A DNA stretch of 64,000 nt from Bacillota bacterium. Its GTDB lineage: Bacteria > Bacillota > Clostridia > Acetivibrionales > DSM-1351. The stretch's first letter is position 1. Each line of letters begins with the position of its first letter. A program made the position numbers and the translations under genes. The stretch lies in contig JAEYHZ010000037.1 of assembly GCA_023409265.1 (NCBI GenBank), positions 1 through 64,000 on the forward strand, written 5' to 3'. This document shows positions 1 to 9,659 of the stretch, piece after piece. A model generated the notes under the pieces. It was not told the origin of the DNA, searched no databases, and saw only the letters and a program-made list of their open reading frames with translations.

Positions 1-284
1 CTGGTAAAAGCTTCATGTGATGAAAAACCATAATCAAAAGCAATATCCAAAATGCTTTTTTCACTATCCCGAACCTCTTTTAGTGCAAAGGCTAATTTTC
101 TATGCCGCAGATAATCCCTAAATTGCATACCCGATATTTCCTTAAATTTTCTCGTAGTATGAAATTCGGAATAACCTAACCTGCGAGAAAGAAATCTCAG
201 CGTTATTGCTTCACCGTTATGATTTTTAATACACTCGTCAATTTCATCAACAATTATTTGGATTTGCTTGTGCCACTCGTACAT
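1..284 (-). CDS. AraC-family transcriptional regulator, N-terminal part (cut by window edge)
   Basis: Reading the minus strand from ATG 284 gives about 94 codons open to the window edge. The peptide begins MYEWHKQIQIIVDEIDE and contains two helix-turn-helix stretches typical of the AraC DNA-binding domain: ITLRFLSRRLGYSEFHTTRKF and, after FRDYLRHRKLAFAL, a second with DIAFDYGFSSHEAF. The DNA-binding domain is at the N-terminus, as in the MarA/Rob-like and SoxS-GyrI fusion subgroups, so a ligand-binding domain may follow outside the window. An AGGTGA ribosome binding site lies 7 nt upstream. The next gene is divergent. Target unknown. Confidence 0.85.
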   Translation of the reverse strand, partial: MYEWHKQIQIIVDEIDECIKNHNGEAITLRFLSRRLGYSEFHTTRKFKEISGMQFRDYLRHRKLAFALKEVRDSEKSILDIAFDYGFSSHEAFT

Positions 285-308
285 TCGTCTGTTCACCTCG
301 TTTCAACC

Positions 309-448
309 ACTCTATAGTCATTATAGAGTAATGGAAATTGCATTGCTTGATTTTACTTGCGGAAACTACTCTGCCTTGGATAATATCAACGTTATCATTC
401 AATGACAATTCAAACTAATTGAATAAAGTATCGATACTTTATTCAATT
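309..448. promoter_or_regulatory. Two palindromes in the divergent intergenic region
   Basis: The region between the truncated AraC gene and the glycosyltransferase gene holds two dyads. ACTCTATA-GTCAT-TATAGAGT lies at 309-329, close to the AraC start. A perfect 32-bp palindrome with no loop lies at 417-448 (arms AATTGAATAAAGTATC and its reverse complement). Symmetry without a spacer suggests a dimeric regulator operator more than a transcription terminator. From 449 to 683 I see only AT-rich DNA. Confidence 0.5.
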
Positions 449-698
449 CTACTATACTATTCACCTTTTCCCAAGGGCAAAGTCAATTGCAAAATATCAT
501 GGAAATATTATGGAAATGATCGGGCTAGTTTTGTCATGGGATCAAGAAATCAGGCTTTTCTGAATTAACAGAATAAAAAAAAGGAAAATATTGCTATTTA
601 AATAGAACAGCTTATTCAGTTGTAACAGGTTGAAATAAACCAACATAAGATAGATTATGTAAATTTAATTTGAAAATTTTATTGAAAGGAATGATAAT

Positions 699-1616
699 AT
701 GGTTCCTCCTTTTTTAAGCTATATTACGTTCAATCGTATGGGTTTAACGGCAAGAAGCTTGAAATCAATACTTGATACGCCTGAAGACTTTGAAATGCAT
801 ATCATCGACAGTAATTCCAAGGATGATACATGGGAATATATCCAATCTTTAAATGACAGCCGTATTAAGTCAAAAACTCGTCTTGAGGTGAATTCAGGAC
901 CAGTATTCGCGTTGAACTTGAATCTTTCGAAGAGGAGAGAAGATCAATACTTCTTTTCTGTTGACAGCGATGTGGCCATAAAGACAAAGGATTGGATTAC
1001 CCGTTTCATGGATGTATTTAATGCATTTCCTGATGTAGGGCTGTTAGGGGTTCAGAGGACTGCACCTTACTTTCCGATATATCCTCAGGTTATTCCCAGG
1101 TCACAAAACGGGGTTACTTATCTCGAACTTAAGAATGGGTATGTAGATGTGCTATTGGATTTTGTTCATGGATGCTGCATGGGTATGAGGCCTGAATTAA
1201 TAAAGGAAATAGGCTATTGGAGCGAGGAAACCTGTTATGGCGATGCAGAGCTTTCACCCAGAGTTGTAAATTATACTAATTTCAAGGCCGGGTTTATGAG
1301 TGATCAGAATATGATTCCACAGATAGTTATAGATATGGCGCAGAGCATCACCTGTGCAGAATGCATAACACAAGGGCAATGTAAACTGGACAAAGTTAAT
1401 ACTACCTGTTTTAATATTCATTCAACTTCATATAAAAATGCCCCCTTCGTAAATAAATTCAAATGGAAGTACCTGGAGTTCTTTAAAGAGCTTGAGGAAG
1501 GGAAGAGGACGGCATACTGTGCATCCATTCATGACCCTGCCTCAATGGCTACTCATGTATATAACAGAGAATGGGCTTTGGAAAATATGAATTATTATAT
1601 ACAATATAGTAACTGA
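699..1616 (+). CDS. Family 2-type glycosyltransferase
   Basis: The 305-residue protein has the GT-A fold start of family 2 glycosyltransferases: LSYITFNRMGLTARSLKSIL followed by the nucleotide-sugar binding segment HIIDSNSKDDTW (residues 34-45). A DSDV motif at residues 89-92 fits the metal-binding DxD site, and EETCYGDAELSPRV fits the later acceptor-side acid motif. There is no signal peptide or membrane helix, so it is probably cytosolic. A Cys cluster near residues 217-237 (CAECITQGQC, then another C) is unusual for the family and could bind zinc. GAAAGGA precedes ATG 699 by 8 nt. It is monocistronic, ending before a terminator. The sugar and acceptor are unknown. Confidence 0.8.
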   Translation: MVPPFLSYITFNRMGLTARSLKSILDTPEDFEMHIIDSNSKDDTWEYIQSLNDSRIKSKTRLEVNSGPVFALNLNLSKRREDQYFFSVDSDVAIKTKDWITRFMDVFNAFPDVGLLGVQRTAPYFPIYPQVIPRSQNGVTYLELKNGYVDVLLDFVHGCCMGMRPELIKEIGYWSEETCYGDAELSPRVVNYTNFKAGFMSDQNMIPQIVIDMAQSITCAECITQGQCKLDKVNTTCFNIHSTSYKNAPFVNKFKWKYLEFFKELEEGKRTAYCASIHDPASMATHVYNREWALENMNYYIQYSN

Positions 1617-1732
1617 AACGAGATACCTGCAGTTTGATTTTTACTTAATCGGTATGTTTGTTATCATGATTTTGGAATGGTGATAATCATCAAAACCACC
1701 TATTGGTTGATATGCTGAATCAGATGCATTAA

Positions 1733-1796
1733 AAGCGCAAGCAAACGACCTGTTTAAACGGGTTGGCTGTTTGTGCTTATTTTTATGCTTTTTTGT
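1733..1796 (+). terminator. Intrinsic terminator after the glycosyltransferase gene
   Basis: An 18-nt arm at 1733-1750 (AAGCGCAAGCAAACGACC) pairs with 1761-1778 (GGTTGGCTGTTTGTGCTT) with a few wobbles and two mismatches, followed by T-rich ATTTTTATGCTTTTTTG. Confidence 0.75.
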
Positions 1797-2016
1797 AACG
1801 AAAACTTAACTGTCTTAATGCAAAGTTATTGTTTATAATGGTTACAAAAAATGTATGTTGAGGTTTTATATGACAAAGAGGCTGACTACGGATTGCAGCT
1901 ATTTTTCAATACCTGTTCAGATAAAATAATGTAAAAGGATCACTATTGGGAATATAGTATTACTGTAAACCAAGCTATTTAATTTTAGTAAGAAATTTAT
2001 ATAGGAGGGTATTCAA

Positions 2017-3147
2017 GTGATAAAACATAATATTGACCTGGCTTGTTTTTTAGCAAAAGGACAAGTTGAATGCGAGTACAAGGATGACATGCTTTATTTG
2101 TCAACTAAACGTTCATTACCTACTCAACGCTTTGATGCGGAGCATTTATCCATAAACTCGTATATTTATCTGCCTGATAAATACAAATTACCTTTGCGGA
2201 TTGATATTAAGGCAAAAGTTGATGCACCAGGTTTATACCTGCTTTTGGGAAGAGGACATATAAATTTTGGTACATTATGTTCCGACAACAGGCGTATGGA
2301 TGATATTGCAGTTCCAGCCAGAAAGACAATGCAATTTCATAATTATATGACTATGAATGAGTTCACCGATATTTCTGTACTGTATGATCTAAAAGAAATG
2401 CAAATAATGATAAACGGTGAGGAAAGATATTACTCCAAAAAAGAAAGGTATATGAAAGCTCCGGAATTCAGGGAAATGAATGAGGAGGGTCTTGAACTGA
2501 AAATAGCCTGCGACAAACTGGTGAATTTACATATTAAATCAGTTTCCATAACTGAGTACGACAATACATGCGGGATTGTTCATCAGGAGTTGGAGCTGCC
2601 TTCTCCCATTACGGGAAATAATGCAACATGGCCCGGTGAAAAGCCAACCTTTGAAAAGTGTATCTCTCTTCTGCCTGAGGAGATTCAAAGTGAAATAGTT
2701 AAATTGGATGAATACTTAAGAGCAATAAGACCACTGAAATTCAAAAGGCTGATCGAAAGGCACGGCAACAAAATAACATATGTAGCTTCCGATTACGGGG
2801 TTTCCTATGCACTTTATTTAAGCAATGATATTTTTGATCACTCTCTTCAATGGTATATTATAACAAACGGTAAGCCGGAGACCTGGCACAGGAAAGCCGA
2901 TATGATGGAAGATACGCTTAACAGCCTGGTATATAAAAATCCTGATTTTGCAAAGCGTATTTTTGACAATCTGGATGATTGTGTAGGCTGTTACACTAAT
3001 TGTATGGTAAAAACCAGATACAAGCTAAATGATAAGCAAAGAATTGCTTGTCATGGCAAGTTGAAATTCAGAATGAGTACTTCGGGTTTTGAGGATGTTC
3101 GCGCTTTTATAAATGAAATAAACCAGCTTTTACTAAAAGCTGTATAG
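2017..3147 (+). CDS. Hypothetical protein with C-terminal cysteine cluster
   Basis: I do not recognise this 376-residue protein. It starts at GTG 2017, 8 nt after AGGAGG, and has no signal peptide or membrane helix. The N-terminal ~190 residues look beta-rich, ending with an EYDNTCGIVHQ segment, and could be a concanavalin-like or carbohydrate-binding jelly roll. The C-terminal half (about 215-376) is helical and resembles DUF3788-type small domains: YVASDYGVSYALYLS, then DDCVGCYTNC and RIACHGKLKFRMS. The CxxCxxxC plus downstream C/H pattern may bind a metal. It stands alone between two terminators. Confidence 0.6.
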   Translation: MIKHNIDLACFLAKGQVECEYKDDMLYLSTKRSLPTQRFDAEHLSINSYIYLPDKYKLPLRIDIKAKVDAPGLYLLLGRGHINFGTLCSDNRRMDDIAVPARKTMQFHNYMTMNEFTDISVLYDLKEMQIMINGEERYYSKKERYMKAPEFREMNEEGLELKIACDKLVNLHIKSVSITEYDNTCGIVHQELELPSPITGNNATWPGEKPTFEKCISLLPEEIQSEIVKLDEYLRAIRPLKFKRLIERHGNKITYVASDYGVSYALYLSNDIFDHSLQWYIITNGKPETWHRKADMMEDTLNSLVYKNPDFAKRIFDNLDDCVGCYTNCMVKTRYKLNDKQRIACHGKLKFRMSTSGFEDVRAFINEINQLLLKAV

Positions 3148-3182
3148 CAAACCGCTAATTTATTAAATAACCAATTTTCAAA

Positions 3183-3230
3183 AAGGCCATGGAAATACTG
3201 CTAATAAGTATTTCTTTGGCCTCTTATTTA
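3183..3230 (+). terminator. Intrinsic terminator
   Basis: AAGGCCATGGAAATACT (3183-3199) pairs with AGTATTTCTTTGGCCT (3208-3223), followed by CTTATTTATTTTA. Confidence 0.75.
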
Positions 3231-3236
3231 TTTTAC

Positions 3237-3614
3237 TTCCTTATAATAGATTAAAATAATAGATTAAAAATTTAGAATAGAATATTAAAAAATTGGAATT
3301 ATTATCCTTTAACTTTGTGCTAAAATTAATACATAAGGAAATATAAAATCCTATGGTTTCCAGATCCTACAGCACATTTACTATTCTTTTACTACTCTTT
3401 TACGACTCTTTGATGTAACAACAACTTTTGATTAATCCAGTAAGGTCATCTAAATTTCTCAGCAAATCTATTTGTTTTTAGATCGAAATCATAAAATATC
3501 TTTTTATAAATACCCGGGTATCACTTTAACCAAGGAGGTGGTGAAAGTTATTTTTTCATTGGCAGGACGTTTTTCAGTGCTTTTTTCAAAACAAAAATTA
3601 AAGGAGAGGAAAAT
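3237..3614 (+). promoter_or_regulatory. Leader of the large secreted-protein gene, with an extra complete Shine-Dalgarno
   Basis: This is an AT-rich stretch without a substantial gene. Two ribosome binding sites are visible. AAAGGAGAGG at 3600-3609 serves the ATG at 3615. A longer match to the anti-SD, AAGGAGGTGGTGA at 3532-3544, lies 75 nt upstream. GTG 3541 opens a 28-codon frame (MKVIFSLAGRFSVLFSKQ...) that runs over the start of the large gene. Its spacing from the SD is too short to be confident that it is translated. Confidence 0.35.
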
Positions 3615-6600
3615 ATGGAAAGAGTAAAAAATTTTGATTTGAAAGCTTTGAATCATCCATTTGTTATGTTTGCAATAATGCTTTTTACTTTTGTTGTAAT
3701 TATGGCAGCAGCAACTGTACCTGCATCTGCATACACACTTTCAAACAGTTATTTCAATGTACAGACAGGTTCCTATGGAGAAATATCTTCTTTACAGCTT
3801 GCCGGAGATAATTACCCGACAAATTATGTAATGAATGCTTCCAACTCACCGGATCAGAACACCTCGGGGCATCAGTGGCTGGGTGAACTTATGTTCCAGT
3901 ACAGGCTTGGAACGGGTTCATGGACCAAAGCCTATACTAACCTTTCGGGGGATGTAAGGACACAGAGCCAGAGCGGCAATACCGTAACAGTCACATACCA
4001 GAATTCCGCAAACTCAGGCGGAATAAAGAATTTCAAGGTGGTTGAAACCTATTCTCTGGTAAATGACTACTTACAGTGGTCCATAAATGTTTCAAACACC
4101 AGCTCACAGACACTGGAAATAGGCGACTTCGGTCTTCCGCTTCCCTTTAATGAAAGATGGCCGGGCAATGAGGAAATATATGAAACCCGTACGGTATTCC
4201 ATTCCTTTACCGGAAAAAACTCATCCTACATTTATGTAACAAGGCCCAGCGGAATAGGTTCCTTCCTGCTTATGGTTCCCGATGCATCAACAGGTTCCGG
4301 TTTTGAATATCAGGATCACTGGAGAACCCAGGAACATACTTCTTCTACTGAAAGAAACTGGTGCCAGGACCAGGGAAATTGGCCCAACGGTTTAAATGTA
4401 TTCTATATCCATTCCAATGTAATAAAAAGCACCAACAGGGGATACCTTCCCAATACAAGCCTTACCCTTGCTCCGGGTGCAAGCAAGACCTATAACTTTA
4501 AGTTTTTCAAGGTGGCAAATGAAGCAGCCATGAAGGACAAGCTTTATTCTGAAGGTTTAATTGATGTTAATATAGTACCTGGGATGATATTTGCAACCAA
4601 TATGACTGCAAAAGTTGACCTCCATACTTCAAAGACCATCAATTCCATCAGCCTGCCGGCAGGGGCTGCAATGACATATCTGAATACCGTTGCAACAGAC
4701 CATAAAATATATTCGTTGACCTTGACGCAGCTTGGGCCGAACAATATTACCATAAACTATGGGAATGGTGAAACCACGACACTGCAGTTTTATGCTACCG
4801 AACCGGTTGGAACGGCACTGGAAAAACGCACATCCCATATGGTGAATTCCGAGCAATGGAACTCACCCGGTAGTTTCTACGACAAAGTATTTGACGACTG
4901 GATGATGAATACCAGGGCAAAAAGGAATTCCTTCAGCGGATATTGGGGCTGGGGGGATGACTGGGGTCTGACACACGGTGAATTTATTGCCGAGAAGAAC
5001 GTTTTTATCCCTGTGGCTTCGGAGATCCAGGCTGTTGATAATTATCTGGAGACTGCCATCTGGAACTCGTTAATGAAGCGGCATCAGAGCGATTACTATA
5101 TTCATGATTTCTTAATGTATTCACCCGGCGATACCAGCGGTGAATGCAAGGATACCTTATGCGGCAACAACACTCCGATGGGGAGAGGCTATGCATATCC
5201 GCACGTTTACAATACCTACTTCAGCATGTACAAGATTGCCAAGCTTTATCCCAATGCAATCACATACAAAAATCCCGCCAAAACCTATTTATACAGAGCC
5301 TACAGGATTATGAAAACCCTGTATGACGGTTCGGTGGCCTACAATTGGAATACCGGCCTGATGGGTGAACTGACGACGCCTGAGATAATCCAGGCTTTAA
5401 AGGATGAGGGCTATACTACAGAGGCAAATGACCTTACCTCAAAGATGGCAACAAAATATAACAACTTTAAGAACACCAAATACCCTTACGGATCGGAGTA
5501 CACCTATGACAATACCGGTGAAGAGGCAGTATATACACTTGCAAAGATGAACAACAACGTCAACATGATGAGTAAGATCAACGCAAAAACCAGGGCATGC
5601 CGCGGCCTGCAGCCAATCTGGTACTACTACGCAAACCCGGTTACAATCTGCGGCGAGAACTGGTGGAATTTCCAGTATACAATGGCTTTGGCCGGTTACG
5701 GTATGGATGATTTCCTCAGATACAACGGAACAAATCGAGATGTGGATCAACGCTTGAGCTATGCAGCAAAAATTGCCTTAATAAGCTGCATCAACTCAGG
5801 TCAGATAGATTCAAATGCCGCAAATATCGGAGCTGCTGCATGGACCTACCAGGCAGAAAAAGGAAACCTCTACCAGGGAACAGCCGATGGCGGAACCCTG
5901 GTCAACGGGTGGAGGCAGATGACCGGAGAGGCTGATCTGGGTCTGTTCGGAACACTTAAGATTCTGAGCTCTGACGTTGCCGTAGATCCGATTTTCGGAC
6001 TTTACGGTTACGGCTGTGATGTTACGCAGAGTGGAGCCAACTATATCATTACACCAAAGGATGGGCTTTACAAAAGGCTGAACCTGATTACACAGAAGCT
6101 GTATCTGGAACTTGACCGTGATAAGTATACTTCGGCAACTGTATCAACAAATAAGGACTACATACAGTTAAATCTTCAGAATCAGTATACATCGGCGGCA
6201 CATACAACTAAACTCTCCATATTCGGTCTGAATGCCGGCAGCTATGACATTCTGGTTAATAATACAAAAGTAGGCTCCTTTACCGCTACCGCAGGGCAGA
6301 AGGCAATAGCAAGCTTCTCTGTGGGAACCGCAGCAACCTATGATATAAAAATACAGTCAGGAACTCCTACGCAACAGCCCGAGGTTATCGGCTACTATAA
6401 ATTTGATTCCAATACTACTGATTCCTCCGGAAACGGAAAGAATGCAGCTGTAAACGGTACTACTTCCTATGTGGCAGGTAAGAGTGCAAACGCCATAAGC
6501 CTGGATGGTACCAGCGGATACGTCAGTATGCCTTCAGGAATACTTGACAATGTAACCAGCTTTACAATTGCTGCATGGGTAAATGTTAATTCATTGAGCG

Positions 6601-7430
6601 ATTGGGCAAGAATCTTCGACTTTGGCACCGGAACCAATACAAACATGTTCCTTACGCCGAGGGCGGGAGGGGCAGGCTTGAGATTTGCCATCACCAACGG
6701 AGGAAGCGGTTCAGAGCAGCAGCTCAATGCCCCTGCACTGGCAACTGGTACCTGGAAGCATGTGGCGGTTACTCTATCGGGTACAACCGGTATCTTATAT
6801 GTAGATGGTGTGGAAGTTAACAGGAATACAAGCATGACTCTGAATCCTTCAAGTCTTGGAACTCTGACCCAGAACTATATGGGAAAATCACAATACTCTG
6901 ATCCATATCTTAATGGAGCCATCGATGAATTCAAGATATACAGCCGTGCTTTGAGCGCTTCCGAGATTTCAGCACTTGTAGGGGTCAGCACTGACATTGT
7001 ACTCCAGGGTACACCGAGTACATCCTTCTGCTCATCCTGGGAAAGTGTAAATGCTCTCAATGACGGATATGATCCGGTTAATTCAGAAGACAGGTCCTAC
7101 CTGGTATATGGAAACTGGGACAACCCGGGAACCACCCAGTGGGTAGAGTATGACTTCAGTCAGAATTACACTATTTCCAAGTGTGATGTATACTGGTTTA
7201 GCGACATTACTACAGGAGGAGCGATAGATTTACCGGCAGCCTACTCCATTCAGTACTGGGATGGAAGCACGTGGGTAAATGTTTCAGACCCTGTAGGTCT
7301 TGGAGTTGAAGCCGATAAATATAATACAACTACATTTACTGCCGTTACCACAAACAAAATGAGACTGAAGATTAGTGCAAAATCAACTGCCTCAACAGGC
7401 ATTCTGGAGTGGAAGGTATGGGGGCATTGA
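3615..7430 (+). CDS. Secreted DUF5695-type protein with LamG domain
   Basis: The 1271-residue protein starts with a cytosolic stretch, a hydrophobic core at about residues 17-35 and a VPASAYT-like signal-peptidase site, so it is exported. The body from about residue 40 to 910 matches the DUF5695 type as I recall it: an N-terminal beta-sandwich followed by an aromatic-rich alpha/alpha-barrel region (SGYWGWGDDWGLTHGEF, PMGRGYAYPHVYNTYF, ENWWNFQYTMALAGYG). Such folds often belong to polysaccharide-active enzymes, but no catalytic residues can be assigned. Residues ~920-1115 form a LamG/concanavalin-like domain (YYKFDSNTTDSSGNGKNA ... NGAIDEFKIYSRALS). Residues ~1123-1271 form a beta-sandwich similar to those appended to bacterial glycosidases (DVYWFSDITTGGAIDLPAAY). 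A role in plant or bacterial polysaccharide binding and degradation is inferred. Confidence 0.8.
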   Translation: MERVKNFDLKALNHPFVMFAIMLFTFVVIMAAATVPASAYTLSNSYFNVQTGSYGEISSLQLAGDNYPTNYVMNASNSPDQNTSGHQWLGELMFQYRLGTGSWTKAYTNLSGDVRTQSQSGNTVTVTYQNSANSGGIKNFKVVETYSLVNDYLQWSINVSNTSSQTLEIGDFGLPLPFNERWPGNEEIYETRTVFHSFTGKNSSYIYVTRPSGIGSFLLMVPDASTGSGFEYQDHWRTQEHTSSTERNWCQDQGNWPNGLNVFYIHSNVIKSTNRGYLPNTSLTLAPGASKTYNFKFFKVANEAAMKDKLYSEGLIDVNIVPGMIFATNMTAKVDLHTSKTINSISLPAGAAMTYLNTVATDHKIYSLTLTQLGPNNITINYGNGETTTLQFYATEPVGTALEKRTSHMVNSEQWNSPGSFYDKVFDDWMMNTRAKRNSFSGYWGWGDDWGLTHGEFIAEKNVFIPVASEIQAVDNYLETAIWNSLMKRHQSDYYIHDFLMYSPGDTSGECKDTLCGNNTPMGRGYAYPHVYNTYFSMYKIAKLYPNAITYKNPAKTYLYRAYRIMKTLYDGSVAYNWNTGLMGELTTPEIIQALKDEGYTTEANDLTSKMATKYNNFKNTKYPYGSEYTYDNTGEEAVYTLAKMNNNVNMMSKINAKTRACRGLQPIWYYYANPVTICGENWWNFQYTMALAGYGMDDFLRYNGTNRDVDQRLSYAAKIALISCINSGQIDSNAANIGAAAWTYQAEKGNLYQGTADGGTLVNGWRQMTGEADLGLFGTLKILSSDVAVDPIFGLYGYGCDVTQSGANYIITPKDGLYKRLNLITQKLYLELDRDKYTSATVSTNKDYIQLNLQNQYTSAAHTTKLSIFGLNAGSYDILVNNTKVGSFTATAGQKAIASFSVGTAATYDIKIQSGTPTQQPEVIGYYKFDSNTTDSSGNGKNAAVNGTTSYVAGKSANAISLDGTSGYVSMPSGILDNVTSFTIAAWVNVNSLSDWARIFDFGTGTNTNMFLTPRAGGAGLRFAITNGGSGSEQQLNAPALATGTWKHVAVTLSGTTGILYVDGVEVNRNTSMTLNPSSLGTLTQNYMGKSQYSDPYLNGAIDEFKIYSRALSASEISALVGVSTDIVLQGTPSTSFCSSWESVNALNDGYDPVNSEDRSYLVYGNWDNPGTTQWVEYDFSQNYTISKCDVYWFSDITTGGAIDLPAAYSIQYWDGSTWVNVSDPVGLGVEADKYNTTTFTAVTTNKMRLKISAKSTASTGILEWKVWGH

Positions 7431-7512
7431 TTAGAACAGGATTCCAACCTTCCGTACAAGGTAAGACGTTATGTTTTTTCGTTTTATTTTGAAATACCGG
7501 CCATATATGATG

Positions 7513-7547
7513 AAACCCTGGTGTGTAATAACATCAGGGTTTTTTAT
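7513..7547 (+). terminator. Intrinsic terminator
   Basis: AAACCCTGGTG and CATCAGGGTTT form a hairpin followed by TTTTTATT, 83 nt after the large secreted-protein gene. Confidence 0.85.
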
Positions 7548-7815
7548 TGAAAAAATTTAGCCTGTAAAAATAGTTCGAATTATGCCACTGTGGTTTAAAA
7601 AAGGAGCAGTCAAACCTGCTTCAGGAATCATGACTTTTTTCAGCAAAAATAAAGCAGCATGTATAGGTTAAAGTTTTGATATACAAGTATATAGCAAACT
7701 CAAGACTTGATAAATATAATATTGTATACTCTAAAATTTACTTATTATATACTCTCTACATTTTTAAATATAAATCTGAAGGGTATTCCCGAAATGCAAT
7801 AGGGGGGAAACTTTG

Positions 7816-9048
7816 ATGAACCAAGTCAGAGTTCTTATTTCAAAAATTCTAGTAGCAGCAATAATTGTGGCAAGTATTCCGTATTTTAGTTCAATAAGCC
7901 ATGCAGCAAGCTCGGATTTCCTGAGAACGTTCACCAATAGCCAGGCTGGGATCGATACCGGAGAACGAAAGACCGGTGAAGCAAATGAACAATATTCAAC
8001 TGTAGCTCAGGGGTTGTTGATATTTTATGAACAGCAATGGAATTATTATAATGACCTTGCGGTAAATTCAAGGAATGACAGGGAAAAATCGGCTGCTTTA
8101 GCGAACAGGGATAAGCAGCGTAAAGCAGCCGACCTGGTAAGATGGGAAGATAAAAATACCAACTGGTATAAAATACGCGGTGTAGACAGAGCTCTGATAG
8201 ATAAAAACGGAAAGGTACTGCTGACAGAGACTATCAGACAAAAGGACGGCACATCAATAGTTAAAGATATCAAAATACAATTAAATGGACAGGAAAGAAA
8301 TGCAAAGGGATATGGGCAAATCGTTGTCCCGGAATTATACGTTTATACTAAAGTGGCTGAAAAATTAAAAAGTCTTAAACCCTTATCAGGTGGAAATATA
8401 AAAGCATATGAAAGCTGTATAGGCAGTCTGACCGGTAATAAAACAGTTACCAATGTACCGGGCTTTACAATGAATGATTTTGTTTATGGTGTGAACAACT
8501 GCGTTTTAACCGGGACAACAAGGATTATTCAAACCTTGATTAACAGACGAAGCGTTATGAAAACTCTCATAGAGTATGATAAACAGGTTTATGATACTGT
8601 CGAAAGCATTGCCGGCAGGAGTTACGACTATAATAATACAGCTGGAGTTCCTTTTCCTACTGATAATGATAATCTTGTAAAGGATGCTTTAAATAAGTAT
8701 GGATTTCTTTTATACGATGCTAAAAATAAATATCTTTACGATGCAAATTTTAACGCTATGAAAGAGAGTGTATACAATAACATGCCGTTCTTATTAAACT
8801 GTTCGGCACAATATGTTAATACTGAATGTGTCAATATACGTGTAACGGGTAATCCGACGTACGCAGATCATACGGTAACCGGTATCGGTTACCAGGAGTA
8901 TTCAACGGTTGTGGGTTCTGTAAACCTGATAAAAGTATATGATGGCTGGTCCAGCAGTCCGAGGTACATCGATTATGACGAATTTATAAAAGCTGCAAAA
9001 GTGCTGGATTCTGAAATGAACGGCTACAGCATTACCATCGTAAAATAG
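7816..9048 (+). CDS. Secreted papain-fold (C39-like) protein
   Basis: The product is about 410 residues. I place the start at ATG 7816, 8 nt after AGGGGGG; a TTG codon one triplet upstream is less likely. A signal peptide with hydrophobic core LISKILVAAIIVASIPYF and a SHAAS cleavage site indicates export. The C-terminal part has the layout of a papain/C39-type cysteine peptidase: NNCVLTGTTRIIQTL (candidate catalytic Cys), then NPTYADHTVTGIGYQEY (candidate His), then VKVYDGW in place of the usual Asn/Asp segment. The N-terminal ~200 residues are charged, helical and unassigned. Because the third catalytic position is unclear, it may be a peptidase or an inactive derivative. Confidence 0.6.
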   Translation: MNQVRVLISKILVAAIIVASIPYFSSISHAASSDFLRTFTNSQAGIDTGERKTGEANEQYSTVAQGLLIFYEQQWNYYNDLAVNSRNDREKSAALANRDKQRKAADLVRWEDKNTNWYKIRGVDRALIDKNGKVLLTETIRQKDGTSIVKDIKIQLNGQERNAKGYGQIVVPELYVYTKVAEKLKSLKPLSGGNIKAYESCIGSLTGNKTVTNVPGFTMNDFVYGVNNCVLTGTTRIIQTLINRRSVMKTLIEYDKQVYDTVESIAGRSYDYNNTAGVPFPTDNDNLVKDALNKYGFLLYDAKNKYLYDANFNAMKESVYNNMPFLLNCSAQYVNTECVNIRVTGNPTYADHTVTGIGYQEYSTVVGSVNLIKVYDGWSSSPRYIDYDEFIKAAKVLDSEMNGYSITIVK

Positions 9049-9074
9049 TAGGTTTTAAGAATTAGAGAGGTTAT

Positions 9075-9443
9075 ATGAAAAAATGTCCTGTGTGTAGACT
9101 GATAAATCCTGATGAGGCAGAAGAATGCGATTGTGGCTATAATTTTGAAACACGCTCCCGGCAGAGAGGGGCGAAGGAATTTATTATGCGGAATATACCC
9201 GTAATTCCATTAATACTTACTTTTTTACTGCTTATAGTATCAATAAGCCTATTCTGCATTCATAACCATATTGGGGTTTTTATTTATTTTTCTTATAAAT
9301 TCAGAGGCCTTGCCGGATTATTCCTATTATGGCTTATAACAATAATATTTATAACAGTGATAACACTACCGACTATTGTAAGTTGGTCAGTGTTTTATTC
9401 CAGGAATAAATCATTAAAACGTAAGATTACCAGGAGGTATTGA
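9075..9443 (+). CDS. Zinc-ribbon membrane protein
   Basis: This 122-residue protein opens with CPVCRLINPDEAEECDCGY, a four-Cys zinc ribbon, followed by two hydrophobic segments at about residues 42-62 and 78-105 that should span the membrane. The C-terminus is basic (RNKSLKRKITRRY). The gene starts 26 nt after the secreted papain-fold gene with a GAGAGG ribosome binding site, so the two are probably cotranscribed. Small zinc-ribbon membrane proteins of this kind are common in Clostridia and mostly uncharacterised. Confidence 0.65.
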   Translation: MKKCPVCRLINPDEAEECDCGYNFETRSRQRGAKEFIMRNIPVIPLILTFLLLIVSISLFCIHNHIGVFIYFSYKFRGLAGLFLLWLITIIFITVITLPTIVSWSVFYSRNKSLKRKITRRY

Positions 9444-9659
9444 CAAAATGCTCAAGATTATTAGTGCTGTTGGCTCACAGATTCTTATTACGTAACAAAT
9501 TTAGTCCTCTTTTTTAGTACTCTTTTATTGTATAAATTCTAATTATACCCTGATAAGGAGTATTCCACTATATGGTTTTAGTATGTATAATAGAAGTACT
9601 TTATTTCAGATAGTTATTGCGCGATGCAAAAATTATTTATATTTGCTTGGAGGAAGTAT

